Source: Haliscomenobacter hydrossis DSM 1100 (lineage in GTDB: Bacteria; Bacteroidota; Bacteroidia; Chitinophagales; Saprospiraceae). From it: a stretch of DNA of 64,000 bases. The notes beneath the pieces were generated by a model that had not been told where the DNA came from, made no database searches, and worked only from the letters and a program-made list of their open reading frames with translations. Location: contig NC_015510.1 of assembly GCF_000212735.1 (NCBI RefSeq), forward strand, positions 124,001 through 188,000. Reading direction: 5' to 3'. Shown here piece by piece: positions 22,558 to 31,452 of this stretch; within the stretch, counting starts at the first letter, position 1; each line of letters opens with the position of its first letter. A program made the translations under genes and the position numbers.

Positions 22558-25434
22558 ATGGAAAAAATCCAATACATTGGCGAAACCCTGCTGCCAGGGC
22601 AGATCGGGCAGTTGGGCGTTTTGCTGGGATTCGTAGGTGCATTATTATCGATGGTGGCTTATTGGTTTGCCACCCAACGCCAGGAAACACTAGAATACGA
22701 AGGCTGGCGAAAAATTGGGAGAATTGCTTTTTTGGCCCACGGTGTGGGCATTTTCGCGGTCATTGGCTCCTTATTGTACGCCATGACCCACCAATTGTAC
22801 GAGTATCAATACGTACAAGGACACGTTTCGGAAGAATTGCCGATGAAGTTCATTTTTTCCGCACTTTGGGAAGGACAAGAGGGCAGTTTTTTGCTCTGGA
22901 TGTTCTGGCACATCGTGTTGGGTTGTATTTTATTGGTCAAAGGCAAATCCTGGGAGACCTCGACCTTGACTGTTCTTGCGGCCATTCAAGCGGTGCTTGG
23001 CTCCATGATCTTGGGCGTTTATTTGGGCTTTGGGGACGAAGCTTCCAAAATTGGCAGTAACCCCATGTTGTTGTTGCGCCAAACGATTGACGCGCCCATT
23101 TTTGCGCAGGCAGATTACGTAAAATTGATCAAAGGGAACGGCTTGTCACCAGCTTTGCAAAACTACTGGATGACCATCCACCCTCCTACCCTGTTCCTAG
23201 GCTTTGCTTCCACCGCCATTCCATTTGCGTATGCTATTGCGGGTTTGTGGACCAAACGGCACACCGAATGGTTGAAACCCGCTTTGCCCTGGGCACTGTT
23301 TTGTGGTTCCATCCTGGGTACGGGCATTTTGATGGGTTCAGCCTGGGCTTACGAAGCCCTCAACTTTGGGGGTTATTGGGCTTGGGATCCCGTGGAAAAC
23401 ACCTCACTGGTACCCTGGTTGATCATCATCGCCGGCGTCCATACCAACCTGATTTCTAAAGCTACCGGACATTCGGTGCGCAGTTCCTATATTTTTTACC
23501 TCCTGAGTTTCCTGTTGGTGGTGTATTCCACCTTCCTTACGCGCAGTGGGGTGCTGGGCGAAACATCGGTACATGCTTTTACCGGGTCAGGTTTGGGCAA
23601 CCAGCTGATCTTTTTTATCGCCGCTTTTACGCTACCTAGTTTGATCATGATGATCTGGCGCTGGCGGCAAATTCCGAGCCCCAAAACGGAGGAGGCCACA
23701 ACTTCCAAAGAATTTTGGATGTTCATCGGTACCCTGATTTTGTTGTTTTCGGCGGTACTCATTACTGGGTCAACTTCGTTGCCCGTTTTTAATAAAATTG
23801 TACAGTACTTTAATCCAGCATACCAGGGACGGGTCATCACCGAGCCGGTGATTCACTTCAATAAGTACCAGCTCTGGATTGGGGTGTTTATTGGTTATTT
23901 TTCGGGTTTTGCGCAATACCTGCGCTTTCGGGAGCACAATTGGAGCAAAAATGCCCAACGTTTTGCCATCCACGTCGGTGCAGCGCTGGCCATTGCCGGG
24001 GTACTGACCTACCTCAGCAGTTTATTGATCCAATTGCCCACCTGGCAATACGTACTGTTGACCTTTAGTGGCTATTTCACGATTGTGACCAACCTGGATT
24101 ACCTGATCAATTACCTGAAAGGGAATTTGAAAGCGGCGGGGTCGGTTTTTGCCCACATTGGGTTTGGACTCATGCTGGTGGGCATCATGGCTTCGGGGGT
24201 CAACCGCAAAATCATTTCCTCCAACGCCTTTTTGATGGATGGTTTGATTGAAGGTGGAGACGAGGAAATGAGCAAAAAGAACATCTCCCTGTTCAAAAAC
24301 GTGCCCACCCTGATGCAGGATTACATGGTGACTTACGTAAAAGATACCCTGGTCGACTTCACCAGAACCTATACTGTAAACTACCAGCGCAAAAACAAGG
24401 CGGGTAAAGTCATTGAGGATTTCAACCTTTATCCGACCATTTTGTACGAAAAAACCTTCACCAAAATTGCCACTTCCAACCCGGATACGCGGCATTATTG
24501 GACCAAAGACGTGTTCACCCACATCAGCGCACTGCCAGAGGTAGAACAAAACTTTGAGCTCAAAAAACAACGGGAAGAGGAACTGAAATACCAGCCGCTG
24601 GAATTGGCTCAAGGCCGTACGGTCTTGTTGCTCGATACACTGGAAGTAGAAAACCGGGATACCGTCTTCACCCGTACGTTTCAGATCAGTCTGGAGTCGA
24701 TCAGCCGCAATCCCGCACACAAGGATTACAAACCCGAACCGGGTGACCTGGCCTTCAGCACCAAACTAAAAATTCGCCGCAGCGACGACGATAGTGTGTA
24801 CTACGCCAATCCCGCCATCCTGCTGCGAGGACAGCTAATTTACACGTATCCCGATCAAATTGACGACCTGAGCAGCAAGTTCAAAATCAGCCAGGAAGCC
24901 ATCGAAAAGGTCTTTGCGTTTGACAACCAGCTCAAATACGAGGACCTCAATCTGCGTCAAGGCGATGTAGGTACCTGGCAAGACCTGAAGATCAGTTTCA
25001 CTGGTTTCAATAAAAATCCCGAGCACCCGGATTACACCCGCAAGGAAGGAGACTTGGCTGTAGGCGCCATGCTCGACATCAGCGCGCCCGATGGCAAGGT
25101 ATACCACGCCGAGCCCATCTTCCTGATTCGGGATGGACAACCCTTGAATGTGAAGGTTGAGGTTGGCGAATTGGGTTTGCACCTGCGCTTCCCATTGCTC
25201 AATCCGGGCAATGAAACCATTCAACTGATGTTGGCCAAATCCAGTGCACCCAGCAGCATTCCCATCGAAGTGGCTACAGATGCCTTGCCTTCGAACTACA
25301 TCGTGTTGGAGGCGATGGAATTCCCGGGCATCAATGTATTCTGGTTGGGCACGCTGCTGATGATGTTTGGCTTGGGTTTCAGCATTTGGAATCGGATGAG
25401 TACGCGGCGTACTGCTGAAGTTGCAGCAGCTTAA
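22558..25434 (+). CDS. ccmF: Cytochrome c haem lyase CcmF
   Basis: 958 aa, longer than typical CcmF (about 650) because of a large periplasmic region near residues 570-910 before the last helix. The tryptophan-rich haem-binding WWD segment GGYWAWDPVENTSLVPWL lies near 272-289, and HPPTLFLGFAS near 209 holds a conserved His. CcmF takes haem from CcmE and attaches it to apocytochrome c at the outer face of the inner membrane. No other ccm genes are in the window. Confidence 0.92.
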   Translation: MEKIQYIGETLLPGQIGQLGVLLGFVGALLSMVAYWFATQRQETLEYEGWRKIGRIAFLAHGVGIFAVIGSLLYAMTHQLYEYQYVQGHVSEELPMKFIFSALWEGQEGSFLLWMFWHIVLGCILLVKGKSWETSTLTVLAAIQAVLGSMILGVYLGFGDEASKIGSNPMLLLRQTIDAPIFAQADYVKLIKGNGLSPALQNYWMTIHPPTLFLGFASTAIPFAYAIAGLWTKRHTEWLKPALPWALFCGSILGTGILMGSAWAYEALNFGGYWAWDPVENTSLVPWLIIIAGVHTNLISKATGHSVRSSYIFYLLSFLLVVYSTFLTRSGVLGETSVHAFTGSGLGNQLIFFIAAFTLPSLIMMIWRWRQIPSPKTEEATTSKEFWMFIGTLILLFSAVLITGSTSLPVFNKIVQYFNPAYQGRVITEPVIHFNKYQLWIGVFIGYFSGFAQYLRFREHNWSKNAQRFAIHVGAALAIAGVLTYLSSLLIQLPTWQYVLLTFSGYFTIVTNLDYLINYLKGNLKAAGSVFAHIGFGLMLVGIMASGVNRKIISSNAFLMDGLIEGGDEEMSKKNISLFKNVPTLMQDYMVTYVKDTLVDFTRTYTVNYQRKNKAGKVIEDFNLYPTILYEKTFTKIATSNPDTRHYWTKDVFTHISALPEVEQNFELKKQREEELKYQPLELAQGRTVLLLDTLEVENRDTVFTRTFQISLESISRNPAHKDYKPEPGDLAFSTKLKIRRSDDDSVYYANPAILLRGQLIYTYPDQIDDLSSKFKISQEAIEKVFAFDNQLKYEDLNLRQGDVGTWQDLKISFTGFNKNPEHPDYTRKEGDLAVGAMLDISAPDGKVYHAEPIFLIRDGQPLNVKVEVGELGLHLRFPLLNPGNETIQLMLAKSSAPSSIPIEVATDALPSNYIVLEAMEFPGINVFWLGTLLMMFGLGFSIWNRMSTRRTAEVAAA

Positions 25435-25468
25435 GTCAAATGGATAAAACGTCCAAAGCGACAAAAAA

Positions 25469-25563
25469 TAACACAAAGGACACCAAGGAAAGCACAAGGA
25501 ACACAAGGCGTAACATTGTCTCGCTTTGTGTTCCTTGTGCTTTCCTTGGTGTTCCTTGTGTTA
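25469..25563. repeat. Large palindrome, family A, copy 2
   Basis: Arms of about 41 nt starting TAACACAAAGGACACCAAGG and ending CCTTGGTGTTCCTTGTGTTA, nearly fully complementary, with an 11-nt loop. It shares words (CACCAAGG, AAGCACAAGG) and the right flank AAAAAAATGCCGCT with copy 1 at 18210. Lies between two genes of the same direction (ccmF and the DUF2520 gene). Confidence 0.9.
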
Positions 25564-25600
25564 AAAAAATGCCGCTCCATGTACAAATAAAACCTCAATC

Positions 25601-26368
25601 GTGACCATCAACATCATCGGTTCCGGCAAAGTAGCCTTCCACCTCAGTAAAAGGCTCCATGCCTGTGGCCTCACTATCCGTCAAATCTACAGTCGCCAAT
25701 TGGACCCAGCGCTTCAGTTGGCGACTGCTATTAATGCCCAGGGCATCAGCCGCTGGAAAGATGTACAGGCAGATGGGGTGGATTTGATCATCATCGCGGT
25801 AAGTGATCAGGCGATTCCTGAAGTGGCCAAAGCCTTGGCCAAACACCTCCCTAATCCGCCACTGGTGGTACACACCTCCGGGAGTAGTCCCTTGCACTGG
25901 CTGAGTGATGTTTTGCCCCGTACGGGAATTTTTTATCCGCTGCAAAGTTTTTCCTGGGGGCGCGAGCCCAATTTTGCGGAAATCCCGATGTGTATCGAAG
26001 CCCAGCACCCTGCCGATGAAAAACTTCTGCTTGAACTCGGACAGCGCATCAGTCAAAAAGTACAACTGACCACCGAAGCCGACCGCAAAACCTTGCACCT
26101 CGCGGCGGTATTTGTCAACAATTTCGTGAATGAATTGTACCAGATCGGCGCAGCAATCCTGGCTGAAAAACAGCTGCCTTTTGATCTCTTGTTGCCCCTG
26201 ATCCAAGAGACAGCAGCAAAGGTGCAAGCGCAAGCTCCTGCCGAAATGCAAACCGGCCCGGCACTACGGGGCGATTTGGCCACAATTGAACGACAGCTGG
26301 ATTTGTTGGAGGCTCATCCCGAATGGCGGGAATTGTATGGCTTGATGACGGGATTGATCCGGGGCTGA
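25601..26368 (+). CDS. DUF2520 / Rossmann-like oxidoreductase-like protein
   Basis: 255 aa starting at GTG. The N-terminal Rossmann domain with GSGKVAFHLSKRL (residues 7-19) resembles NADP-binding ketopantoate or pyrroline-carboxylate reductase domains. The C-terminal helical DUF2520 domain contains LAAVFVNNFVNELYQIGA near 167-184. HTSGSSPLHWL and GIFYPLQSFS are typical of the family. The substrate is unknown. The gene ends 12 bases before the palindrome that holds the group II intron. Confidence 0.85.
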   Translation: MTINIIGSGKVAFHLSKRLHACGLTIRQIYSRQLDPALQLATAINAQGISRWKDVQADGVDLIIIAVSDQAIPEVAKALAKHLPNPPLVVHTSGSSPLHWLSDVLPRTGIFYPLQSFSWGREPNFAEIPMCIEAQHPADEKLLLELGQRISQKVQLTTEADRKTLHLAAVFVNNFVNELYQIGAAILAEKQLPFDLLLPLIQETAAKVQAQAPAEMQTGPALRGDLATIERQLDLLEAHPEWRELYGLMTGLIRG

Positions 26369-26396
26369 GGCGACAGGGGGTTCACCACGGATTCCA

Positions 26397-26435
26397 GTAG
26401 AGTAGAGAGAAGCGGCGCTGCCGCTTCTCCCCCTC
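26397..26435 (-). ncRNA. Group II intron domain VI
   Basis: Minus strand hairpin GAGAAGCGGC/GCCGCTTCTC followed by CTCTACTCTAC, the 3' end of the intron with terminal AC. The branch-point A is expected in this helix or its 3' side. Confidence 0.75.
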
Positions 26436-26438
26436 GTC

Positions 26439-26470
26439 AATCCGTACGTGCGGTTTTCCCGCATACGGCT
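26439..26470 (-). ncRNA. Group II intron domain V
   Basis: Minus strand AGCCGTATGCGG, GAAA tetraloop, then ACCGCACGTACGG. It carries the AGC catalytic triad at its base and the expected bulged two-stem shape. Confidence 0.85.
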
Positions 26471-26495
26471 TTCCTATGAACTTCTTCATGAGCTT

Positions 26496-27911
26496 TCACA
26501 GGCGAACTCCTCCGGAAGAGTATTTCGTCGGGTCGATTAGTCCATACTTTTCGACTAATGCCTCAAAGGCTCTTTGTCCATAAAGCCTACACTTCCGTTG
26601 ACTCTTGCGGTTATAGTAACGGTTCAGTCGCTCTTGCAGGTAGTGCCGTAACCGTCTTTTGCTCACCGCTGGATAGCTCACCCCTTTGATGTCAAAGTAG
26701 TTCAACCATCCCCGTAATAGCTTATTCAGGTCTTCGCTCACTTGTTCTCCCTTGTAGTGACCATGTGCTTCAAGATATGTATCAATCTTGTCTCGGATCT
26801 TTTGCTCCGATTTCTGACTTGGAATGATGTTCCAGTAGCGTTTGTTACGATCCCATAAATCCTTGTCGTAGCGGATGGTGAACCCTAAAAAGTCAAAGCT
26901 CTCCGCTTTTGCTTCAACCGTTCGGGTTTTCTGCTCATTCAAGCTTAATCCCATTCGACTTAGCAAGCTTTTGAGCTGCTCCTTCACCTGTTCTCCGATC
27001 TGTTTGCCCATTAACACAAAATCATCTGCATACCGTACTATCTTCACTCCACCTTGGTAAAACAAACTCTTCGGATTGTTCACGATCCGATCTAATAGGT
27101 TCAGGTATATATTGGCCAGTAAGGGCGAGATCACGCCCCCTTGTGGTGTCCCTACTTTGTTCTTCTTACCCCCTTTAAACTGTCCATCCTCGTATATCGG
27201 CGCTTTCAACCATTGACCGATTAAGTCCAATATCCGTCCGTCACTGATCCGCTCTTTTAGCCCAATCAGCAGTTTATCGTGTGGTATCGTATCAAAGTAT
27301 TTACTCAAGTCCGCATCCAATACTTCACTCTTCCCTTCCTGTAGATAACCCTTGATCGCTCCTAGTGCATCCCCAGAACTGCGTTCTGGCCGGAACCCAT
27401 AGGAACTTTCCTCAAAGTCCGCTTCAAAGATCGGTTCTATTAGTAGTTTACATGCTGTCTGTACTATCCGGTCTCTAACTGTCGGTATCCCTAATGGCCG
27501 TTCTCCTCCGTTCGCTTTCGGGATCATTACCCGTTTTACTGCTTGCGCCCGGTAGCGTTTCGTCCTTAGTTCTTCCCCTAGTTCCTCCAAATAGTTCTCC
27601 ACGCCGCCTTGCTCAATATCATTTATGCTGATCCCGTCTATGCCGGGGGAGCCTTGGTTGGCTTTTACTGCCTTCCACGCAACGCTCAACATATGTTTTT
27701 GAAACACCTTGTCGTATAGCACGTAAAACTTATACCCCTTGTCCTGCTTGGCTTTTTGGTATAGCTTGCATTGTAACGAAAATACCCTTTCCGCATCGCT
27801 CATCTCCCATTTCTTCTTCCCGAATAGTGGCAGTTCTCCCTCCGCTCCGTCTTTCTGATGATACTTGTTTCTCAATTTTGACTGGTCTTCCATTTTGCAA
27901 GTTTTGTTCAT
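26496..27911 (-). CDS. ltrA: Group II intron reverse transcriptase/maturase
   Basis: 471 aa, intact. Encoded in intron domain IV. RT motifs: GIDGISI near 90, RPLGIPTVRDRIVQ near 138-151, YGFRPERSS at 171-179, DADLSKYFDTI near 199-209, GTPQGGVISPLLANIYL near 254-270 and catalytic YADD at 294-297. The maturase (X) domain GIIM follows (LRGWLNYFDIKG), and the protein ends YGLIDPTKYSSGG without an HNH endonuclease domain. It splices and mobilises the host intron. Endonuclease-free types favour single-stranded or hairpin targets, matching the insertion site. Confidence 0.95.
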   Translation of the reverse strand: MNKTCKMEDQSKLRNKYHQKDGAEGELPLFGKKKWEMSDAERVFSLQCKLYQKAKQDKGYKFYVLYDKVFQKHMLSVAWKAVKANQGSPGIDGISINDIEQGGVENYLEELGEELRTKRYRAQAVKRVMIPKANGGERPLGIPTVRDRIVQTACKLLIEPIFEADFEESSYGFRPERSSGDALGAIKGYLQEGKSEVLDADLSKYFDTIPHDKLLIGLKERISDGRILDLIGQWLKAPIYEDGQFKGGKKNKVGTPQGGVISPLLANIYLNLLDRIVNNPKSLFYQGGVKIVRYADDFVLMGKQIGEQVKEQLKSLLSRMGLSLNEQKTRTVEAKAESFDFLGFTIRYDKDLWDRNKRYWNIIPSQKSEQKIRDKIDTYLEAHGHYKGEQVSEDLNKLLRGWLNYFDIKGVSYPAVSKRRLRHYLQERLNRYYNRKSQRKCRLYGQRAFEALVEKYGLIDPTKYSSGGVRL

Positions 27912-28322
27912 AGTAATGCCCCTTCGCTCCTCCCGCTTTTACCTTTTCGGGGATCAGCACTAATATGGGCATCTCCGACTCCCTCGGCAGGGTTGGATAT
28001 CCCTCCGTTAGGGTCTCCCACGTTCATGCGGCACCTTTGATGGACACGCAACATTATTTTTACCCCGGGTAGCCCCCTTTGTGCACTTTGCCGATGCTTC
28101 CATTGGGGTGGCAGGTTTCATCCAATCTGGCAGACTGACCACTACCAACAGTGTAACGAGGCCTAACTAATGCAGCTTATCCATCTCGTTAGTGCGAGCT
28201 CTTGTCATTTCGTTTCCTCCACAACAATCGCACCTCCTTCAAGCTGATCGGCATCTTGGCTCGTGTGGTTCTTGCATCCACATAGGTTTTATTTTATATT
28301 TACCGCACGCCTCGTGGCGCAC

Positions 28323-28470
28323 CAGATTTACACAGATTTTTTCGTCATATCCAAAAAATCTGTGCAAATCTGTGGAATCTGTGGTGAAATTATCTTTATC
28401 AATTTCCGCTGCAGGCGGGTGCTAAACAGACACAAAATCTGAGTGAATCTGAGTAAATCCGTGGTGAACA
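28323..28470. repeat. Palindrome/tandem repeat interrupted by the group II intron
   Basis: Words CAGATTTACACAGATTT and complement. Bases 28323-28342 and 28353-28388 are the remaining arm parts; the missing 16 nt lie across the intron at 26381-26396. A second, more degenerate unit (AATCTGAGTGAATCTGAGTAAATCC) follows at about 28435-28470. Flanks the 3' end of the 28477 gene. Confidence 0.88.
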
Positions 28471-28476
28471 ATACCC

Positions 28477-29910
28477 TCACTCCCGCCTCGCCTTCCAGAT
28501 CAATCGCCCGCCCACCGACATCACCTCCCACATCTCATCAAGCAACGCACTTGGTTTATTGCCCATGCTTTTGATAGTCAAATCCTGGCTGAGGGTAAAG
28601 GAAATGGGCAGTTCAGGCCGAAAAAAATAAGGTTTTAGCGCAGCAAGATCAGCGGGTTTTTCCAAAATACAATGTTGCACCGAGTACGTATTCGGAATTT
28701 CCGCAATCTTGCGCTTCCAAAGTTCTTTATCCCCTCCACACTGCACCCAGATGTAGCGCATGGTTCCAAGAGGTTTGATGGGGCTTTCGCGTTGAAAATA
28801 TTTCAATGCGGCCACACTTTCCGGGACATTGACATCCCAAAACACCACCAGTGTTTGTTGATCGGCGGATGTGTTGAGTTGAAAAACTTGCCCCTCGGGC
28901 GTTAGCCAATTGGCAGTGGGCAGTTTTCCAAGCTGGTATATGATTTCTTTTTTTCGGTAGGTTTGTTGCATCAATTTGTACAAAGAAACATATCCTTCCT
29001 CCTTTTTAAGGCGTGCCAATCCACTGGCGGCGTCCGCCAATTGTTCCACATTTTTGATCATTTGAATTTGATAAACGATCTCTTGTAATTCAAAATACTG
29101 CTTTAACTGCGGATAGGCCGACAAACGCTCTTTCACATGACCCTGAAACACCTCTGTATACCCAATTGGGTAAGTATGTTGACCAATTTCCTGGGGTTCT
29201 AATTCTTGTCCCATGATCTTGAGTGTCTCCATGGTAAACAGCGTGTGCAAGGTATTGATGTATGCTTCTGCACGAATTTCATCGACCAAAGGCACCGAGC
29301 GGATCTGTCTACTTAAGCGATCCATCAGGTTTCCTTCCAGGCCTTCTCTGACCAGGGTATTGTAGATTTTGATTTTATCATTCAAATATCGATCATACAC
29401 TTTTGCCAAATACAGCGGCACAAAATCGGCATTGGGCTGATCAGCTTCGTAATGTGCCAAGCCTTGCATTTGCGCACTGTAAAAGGTATCAATCATTTGG
29501 GAAAAAAGTAACGGATCTTCGGCAGTCTCCAAGGGAATAAAAGGGCGATTGTGCACCTGCATCAATAGCGTATTTTCTCCTGCTGCTGTTCCAGCAAAAC
29601 TTACATTCCGGGCATTGATCATTTCCACCCACAAACTATCACCAGGACGCAGGTACAATTCGATAAAATCGTTTTGTGAAAAGCGAATGATGCTGGGTTT
29701 GTCCAATTGCAGGCTGACTTTAAAATGGCCATTGGCATCACTGGTATCCGCAATTTTGCCCCATTCATCAATCAGGATGATTTGATTGGAAATGAATTCC
29801 ACCGAAAAAGGGACATTGCGCTGATAAGGAAATTTACCCGCGACAATGGTATTTTGAGCCTGGAGTGTGTTGCTCAACAGGACGATCAAGGGGAAAAATC
29901 TTTTAAGCAT
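28477..29910 (-). CDS. Secreted thioredoxin-fold-like protein lacking the CxxC site
   Basis: 477 aa with a signal peptide (MLKRFFPLIVLLSNTLQAQ). An N-terminal beta domain (residues 20-105, with YLRPGDSLWVEM) and a helical middle resemble the DUF4369/TlpA-like thiol-disulfide proteins of Bacteroidota. The C-terminal region LVVFWDVNVPESVAALKYF stands where the redox WCxxC would be, and no Cys pair is present, so it is probably not a redox enzyme. Last gene of a three-gene leftward operon. Confidence 0.7.
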   Translation of the reverse strand: MLKRFFPLIVLLSNTLQAQNTIVAGKFPYQRNVPFSVEFISNQIILIDEWGKIADTSDANGHFKVSLQLDKPSIIRFSQNDFIELYLRPGDSLWVEMINARNVSFAGTAAGENTLLMQVHNRPFIPLETAEDPLLFSQMIDTFYSAQMQGLAHYEADQPNADFVPLYLAKVYDRYLNDKIKIYNTLVREGLEGNLMDRLSRQIRSVPLVDEIRAEAYINTLHTLFTMETLKIMGQELEPQEIGQHTYPIGYTEVFQGHVKERLSAYPQLKQYFELQEIVYQIQMIKNVEQLADAASGLARLKKEEGYVSLYKLMQQTYRKKEIIYQLGKLPTANWLTPEGQVFQLNTSADQQTLVVFWDVNVPESVAALKYFQRESPIKPLGTMRYIWVQCGGDKELWKRKIAEIPNTYSVQHCILEKPADLAALKPYFFRPELPISFTLSQDLTIKSMGNKPSALLDEMWEVMSVGGRLIWKARRE

Positions 29911-29940
29911 ATGGAAAGGGTTTTGTTATAAACATGTTAA

Positions 29941-30429
29941 TTAAGCCTCCTTATCTTTTTTGGAAACATTGATGAAAAACCAGACCATGGCCAGCATCGT
30001 TCCCCCCAAAAATCCATACACCACCCGGATATCAAGCTGATAGTGACCCCCTAAACCCACCTGAATGATACCCCAGAGCATATACGCGAATAGTGCCCCG
30101 ATCAACATGCGCAAAATGTGCACAAATTGAACTCCGGTTCGATACACCCTATCTCGGTTTTCATCCGAAATCTTCACGGGGTGGTTCATGGCTTGCGGGT
30201 TTCGCCCAATTACCGTGAGCAAGATAAAAAGACCAATGCCAATTGCTGGCAACAAAAACAAACTCAGCTTATTTCCAAACCGATCAGGATCCCCTCTAAA
30301 ATTAAAATGAACTGGCAAGCGCTCTGGCAATTGGTCCCAATACAATACCGGAAGTATGATTTGGATCAAAAGGAAAGCCAACGCCAAAAAGCCGATCAAG
30401 TAATCAAACGGAGTTTTTTGCCCAAACAT
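29941..30429 (-). CDS. DUF1648-type membrane protein
   Basis: 162 aa from ATG 30429. Four hydrophobic helices; the loop after the first contains LPERLPVHFNFRGDPDRFG, the signature of DUF1648, a domain found in SdpI-like immunity and related membrane proteins. A nine-codon extension upstream exists but adds nothing recognisable. Lies between two genes of the same direction with 30-40 base gaps. Role unknown. Confidence 0.78.
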   Translation of the reverse strand: MFGQKTPFDYLIGFLALAFLLIQIILPVLYWDQLPERLPVHFNFRGDPDRFGNKLSLFLLPAIGIGLFILLTVIGRNPQAMNHPVKISDENRDRVYRTGVQFVHILRMLIGALFAYMLWGIIQVGLGGHYQLDIRVVYGFLGGTMLAMVWFFINVSKKDKEA

Positions 30430-30468
30430 GGTTGTGGATTTTGATACGAAAAACAATTTACAACAATT

Positions 30469-31329
30469 CTAATACGCCACTTTAATCACCATCGGCGTCG
30501 ACATATTCGGAAACTTGCGCCAGGCATTCTGACTACCAAACTGGTAAAAATGAGTTGAGCCAACTGCTGGAAAAACAATGGGTAAACTCAATCGGCGCCC
30601 CGCCGGAGCATGATCAATCCATTCCAGACCAATGGCTACATCTTCATCAACAATCAAATCGTAGGGTTTTAAATTGACTTCAATCCAGCCCGTTTGGCCT
30701 TTTTTAACTTCTACGATGACATTTTCATTCAGCAACGTTTCTCCAGGCTGACCTTTGTCCAAACGGTAAGCCATCACCCGCAGTTTGGCCCAATCGTAGT
30801 CACAATACGCCAGGTAAAACTTGAGGGCATCAATACGGCAGGTTTTACTTTTGCTGCGTTGAATGTATTTCTTCATTTTGAACTTGCGGGCAATCTCCCC
30901 TCCCAGATTTTGACGGGGAAAAGAGGAGATGGAAAAATTGACATTGCGATTGCTGCTCGTGCGTTCAAAGCCAAATTCTTCAAAAGTTAGGGGTTTGATG
31001 GTCACTTCAGCCAGATCATATTTGATGGCTTCCAGGGTAAGTTCGGTGTTGTTTTCCAACAACTTGCGCAGATTTTGCAATTGAAACACCCGACTACTGA
31101 AGCCAATCGCTGAAATTTTGACGGTATCACCGGGGTTGATTTTGTCTACTACCAATTCGAAGCGACCATTTTCATTGCTGACCGTACCGATTGTAGTGTT
31201 CAACACCCCAATATTGACATAAGGAATAGCGTTTTTGCTTTGATCCAGGATGATCCCTTTGACAACATCTTGGGCGTTGAGAATAAGGAAGCTGCAAAAA
31301 CAAAGTAGGGAAGAAAGTATTTTTTTCAT
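30469..31329 (-). CDS. Secreted CarboxypepD_reg-like domain protein
   Basis: 286 aa. A signal peptide (MKKILSSLLCFCSFLILNAQ) is followed by a carboxypeptidase-regulatory-like beta domain (VVKGIILDQSKNAIPYVNIGVLNTT, then GTVSNENGRFEL) at residues 22-62. The remainder (about 110-286) is a beta-rich domain with no recognised family. Such N-terminal domains are common on TonB-linked receptors, but no barrel is present here. First gene of the operon, transcribed divergently from the hydroxylase gene. Confidence 0.75.
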   Translation of the reverse strand: MKKILSSLLCFCSFLILNAQDVVKGIILDQSKNAIPYVNIGVLNTTIGTVSNENGRFELVVDKINPGDTVKISAIGFSSRVFQLQNLRKLLENNTELTLEAIKYDLAEVTIKPLTFEEFGFERTSSNRNVNFSISSFPRQNLGGEIARKFKMKKYIQRSKSKTCRIDALKFYLAYCDYDWAKLRVMAYRLDKGQPGETLLNENVIVEVKKGQTGWIEVNLKPYDLIVDEDVAIGLEWIDHAPAGRRLSLPIVFPAVGSTHFYQFGSQNAWRKFPNMSTPMVIKVAY

Positions 31330-31340
31330 GTGTCCTGTTT

Positions 31341-31358
31341 ATAGCGAATATTCGCTAT
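31341..31358. promoter_or_regulatory. 18-bp perfect palindrome in a divergent promoter region
   Basis: ATAGCGAATATTCGCTAT is fully self-complementary with no loop, as expected for a dimeric repressor or activator site rather than an RNA hairpin. It lies 12 bases before the start codon of the leftward secreted-protein gene and 95 bases before the rightward hydroxylase gene. Confidence 0.55.
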
Positions 31359-31452
31359 TTTTTTAAGAATGTTGTTTCTGAAAAGCAAAATAATTTAATT
31401 TAGCGTGTTTTTTATCGCCTACAAAGATTTTTTGTACATCAATCAGATCGCT

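Larger units (their letters stand above)
26397..28322 (-). mobile_element. Group II intron, complete, 1926 nt
   Basis: On the minus strand it begins GTGCGCC (28322) and ends CTCTAC (26397), the consensus group II termini. The ends are fixed by the flanks: bases 26381-26396 joined to 28323-28342 form one 36-nt arm that matches the complement of 28353-28388 with only two mismatches. Domain V and domain VI lie at 26397-26470 and the reverse transcriptase at 26496-27911. A long-range pairing TGCCGAT/ATCGGCA supports a domain I that starts upstream of 28233. Inserted in an intergenic palindrome, not in a gene. Confidence 0.93.

Noticed and set aside
28229-28233. GTGCG on the minus strand as the 5' end of the group II intron
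   Set aside because: A TGCCGAT/ATCGGCA pairing that would close domain I starts upstream of it, and only the end at 28322 restores the palindrome when the intron is removed.
28301-28305. A second GTGCG (GTGCGGTAAAT) as the intron 5' end
   Set aside because: The flank before it does not rejoin with the 3' flank into the repeat; the GTGCGCC at 28322 does so exactly.
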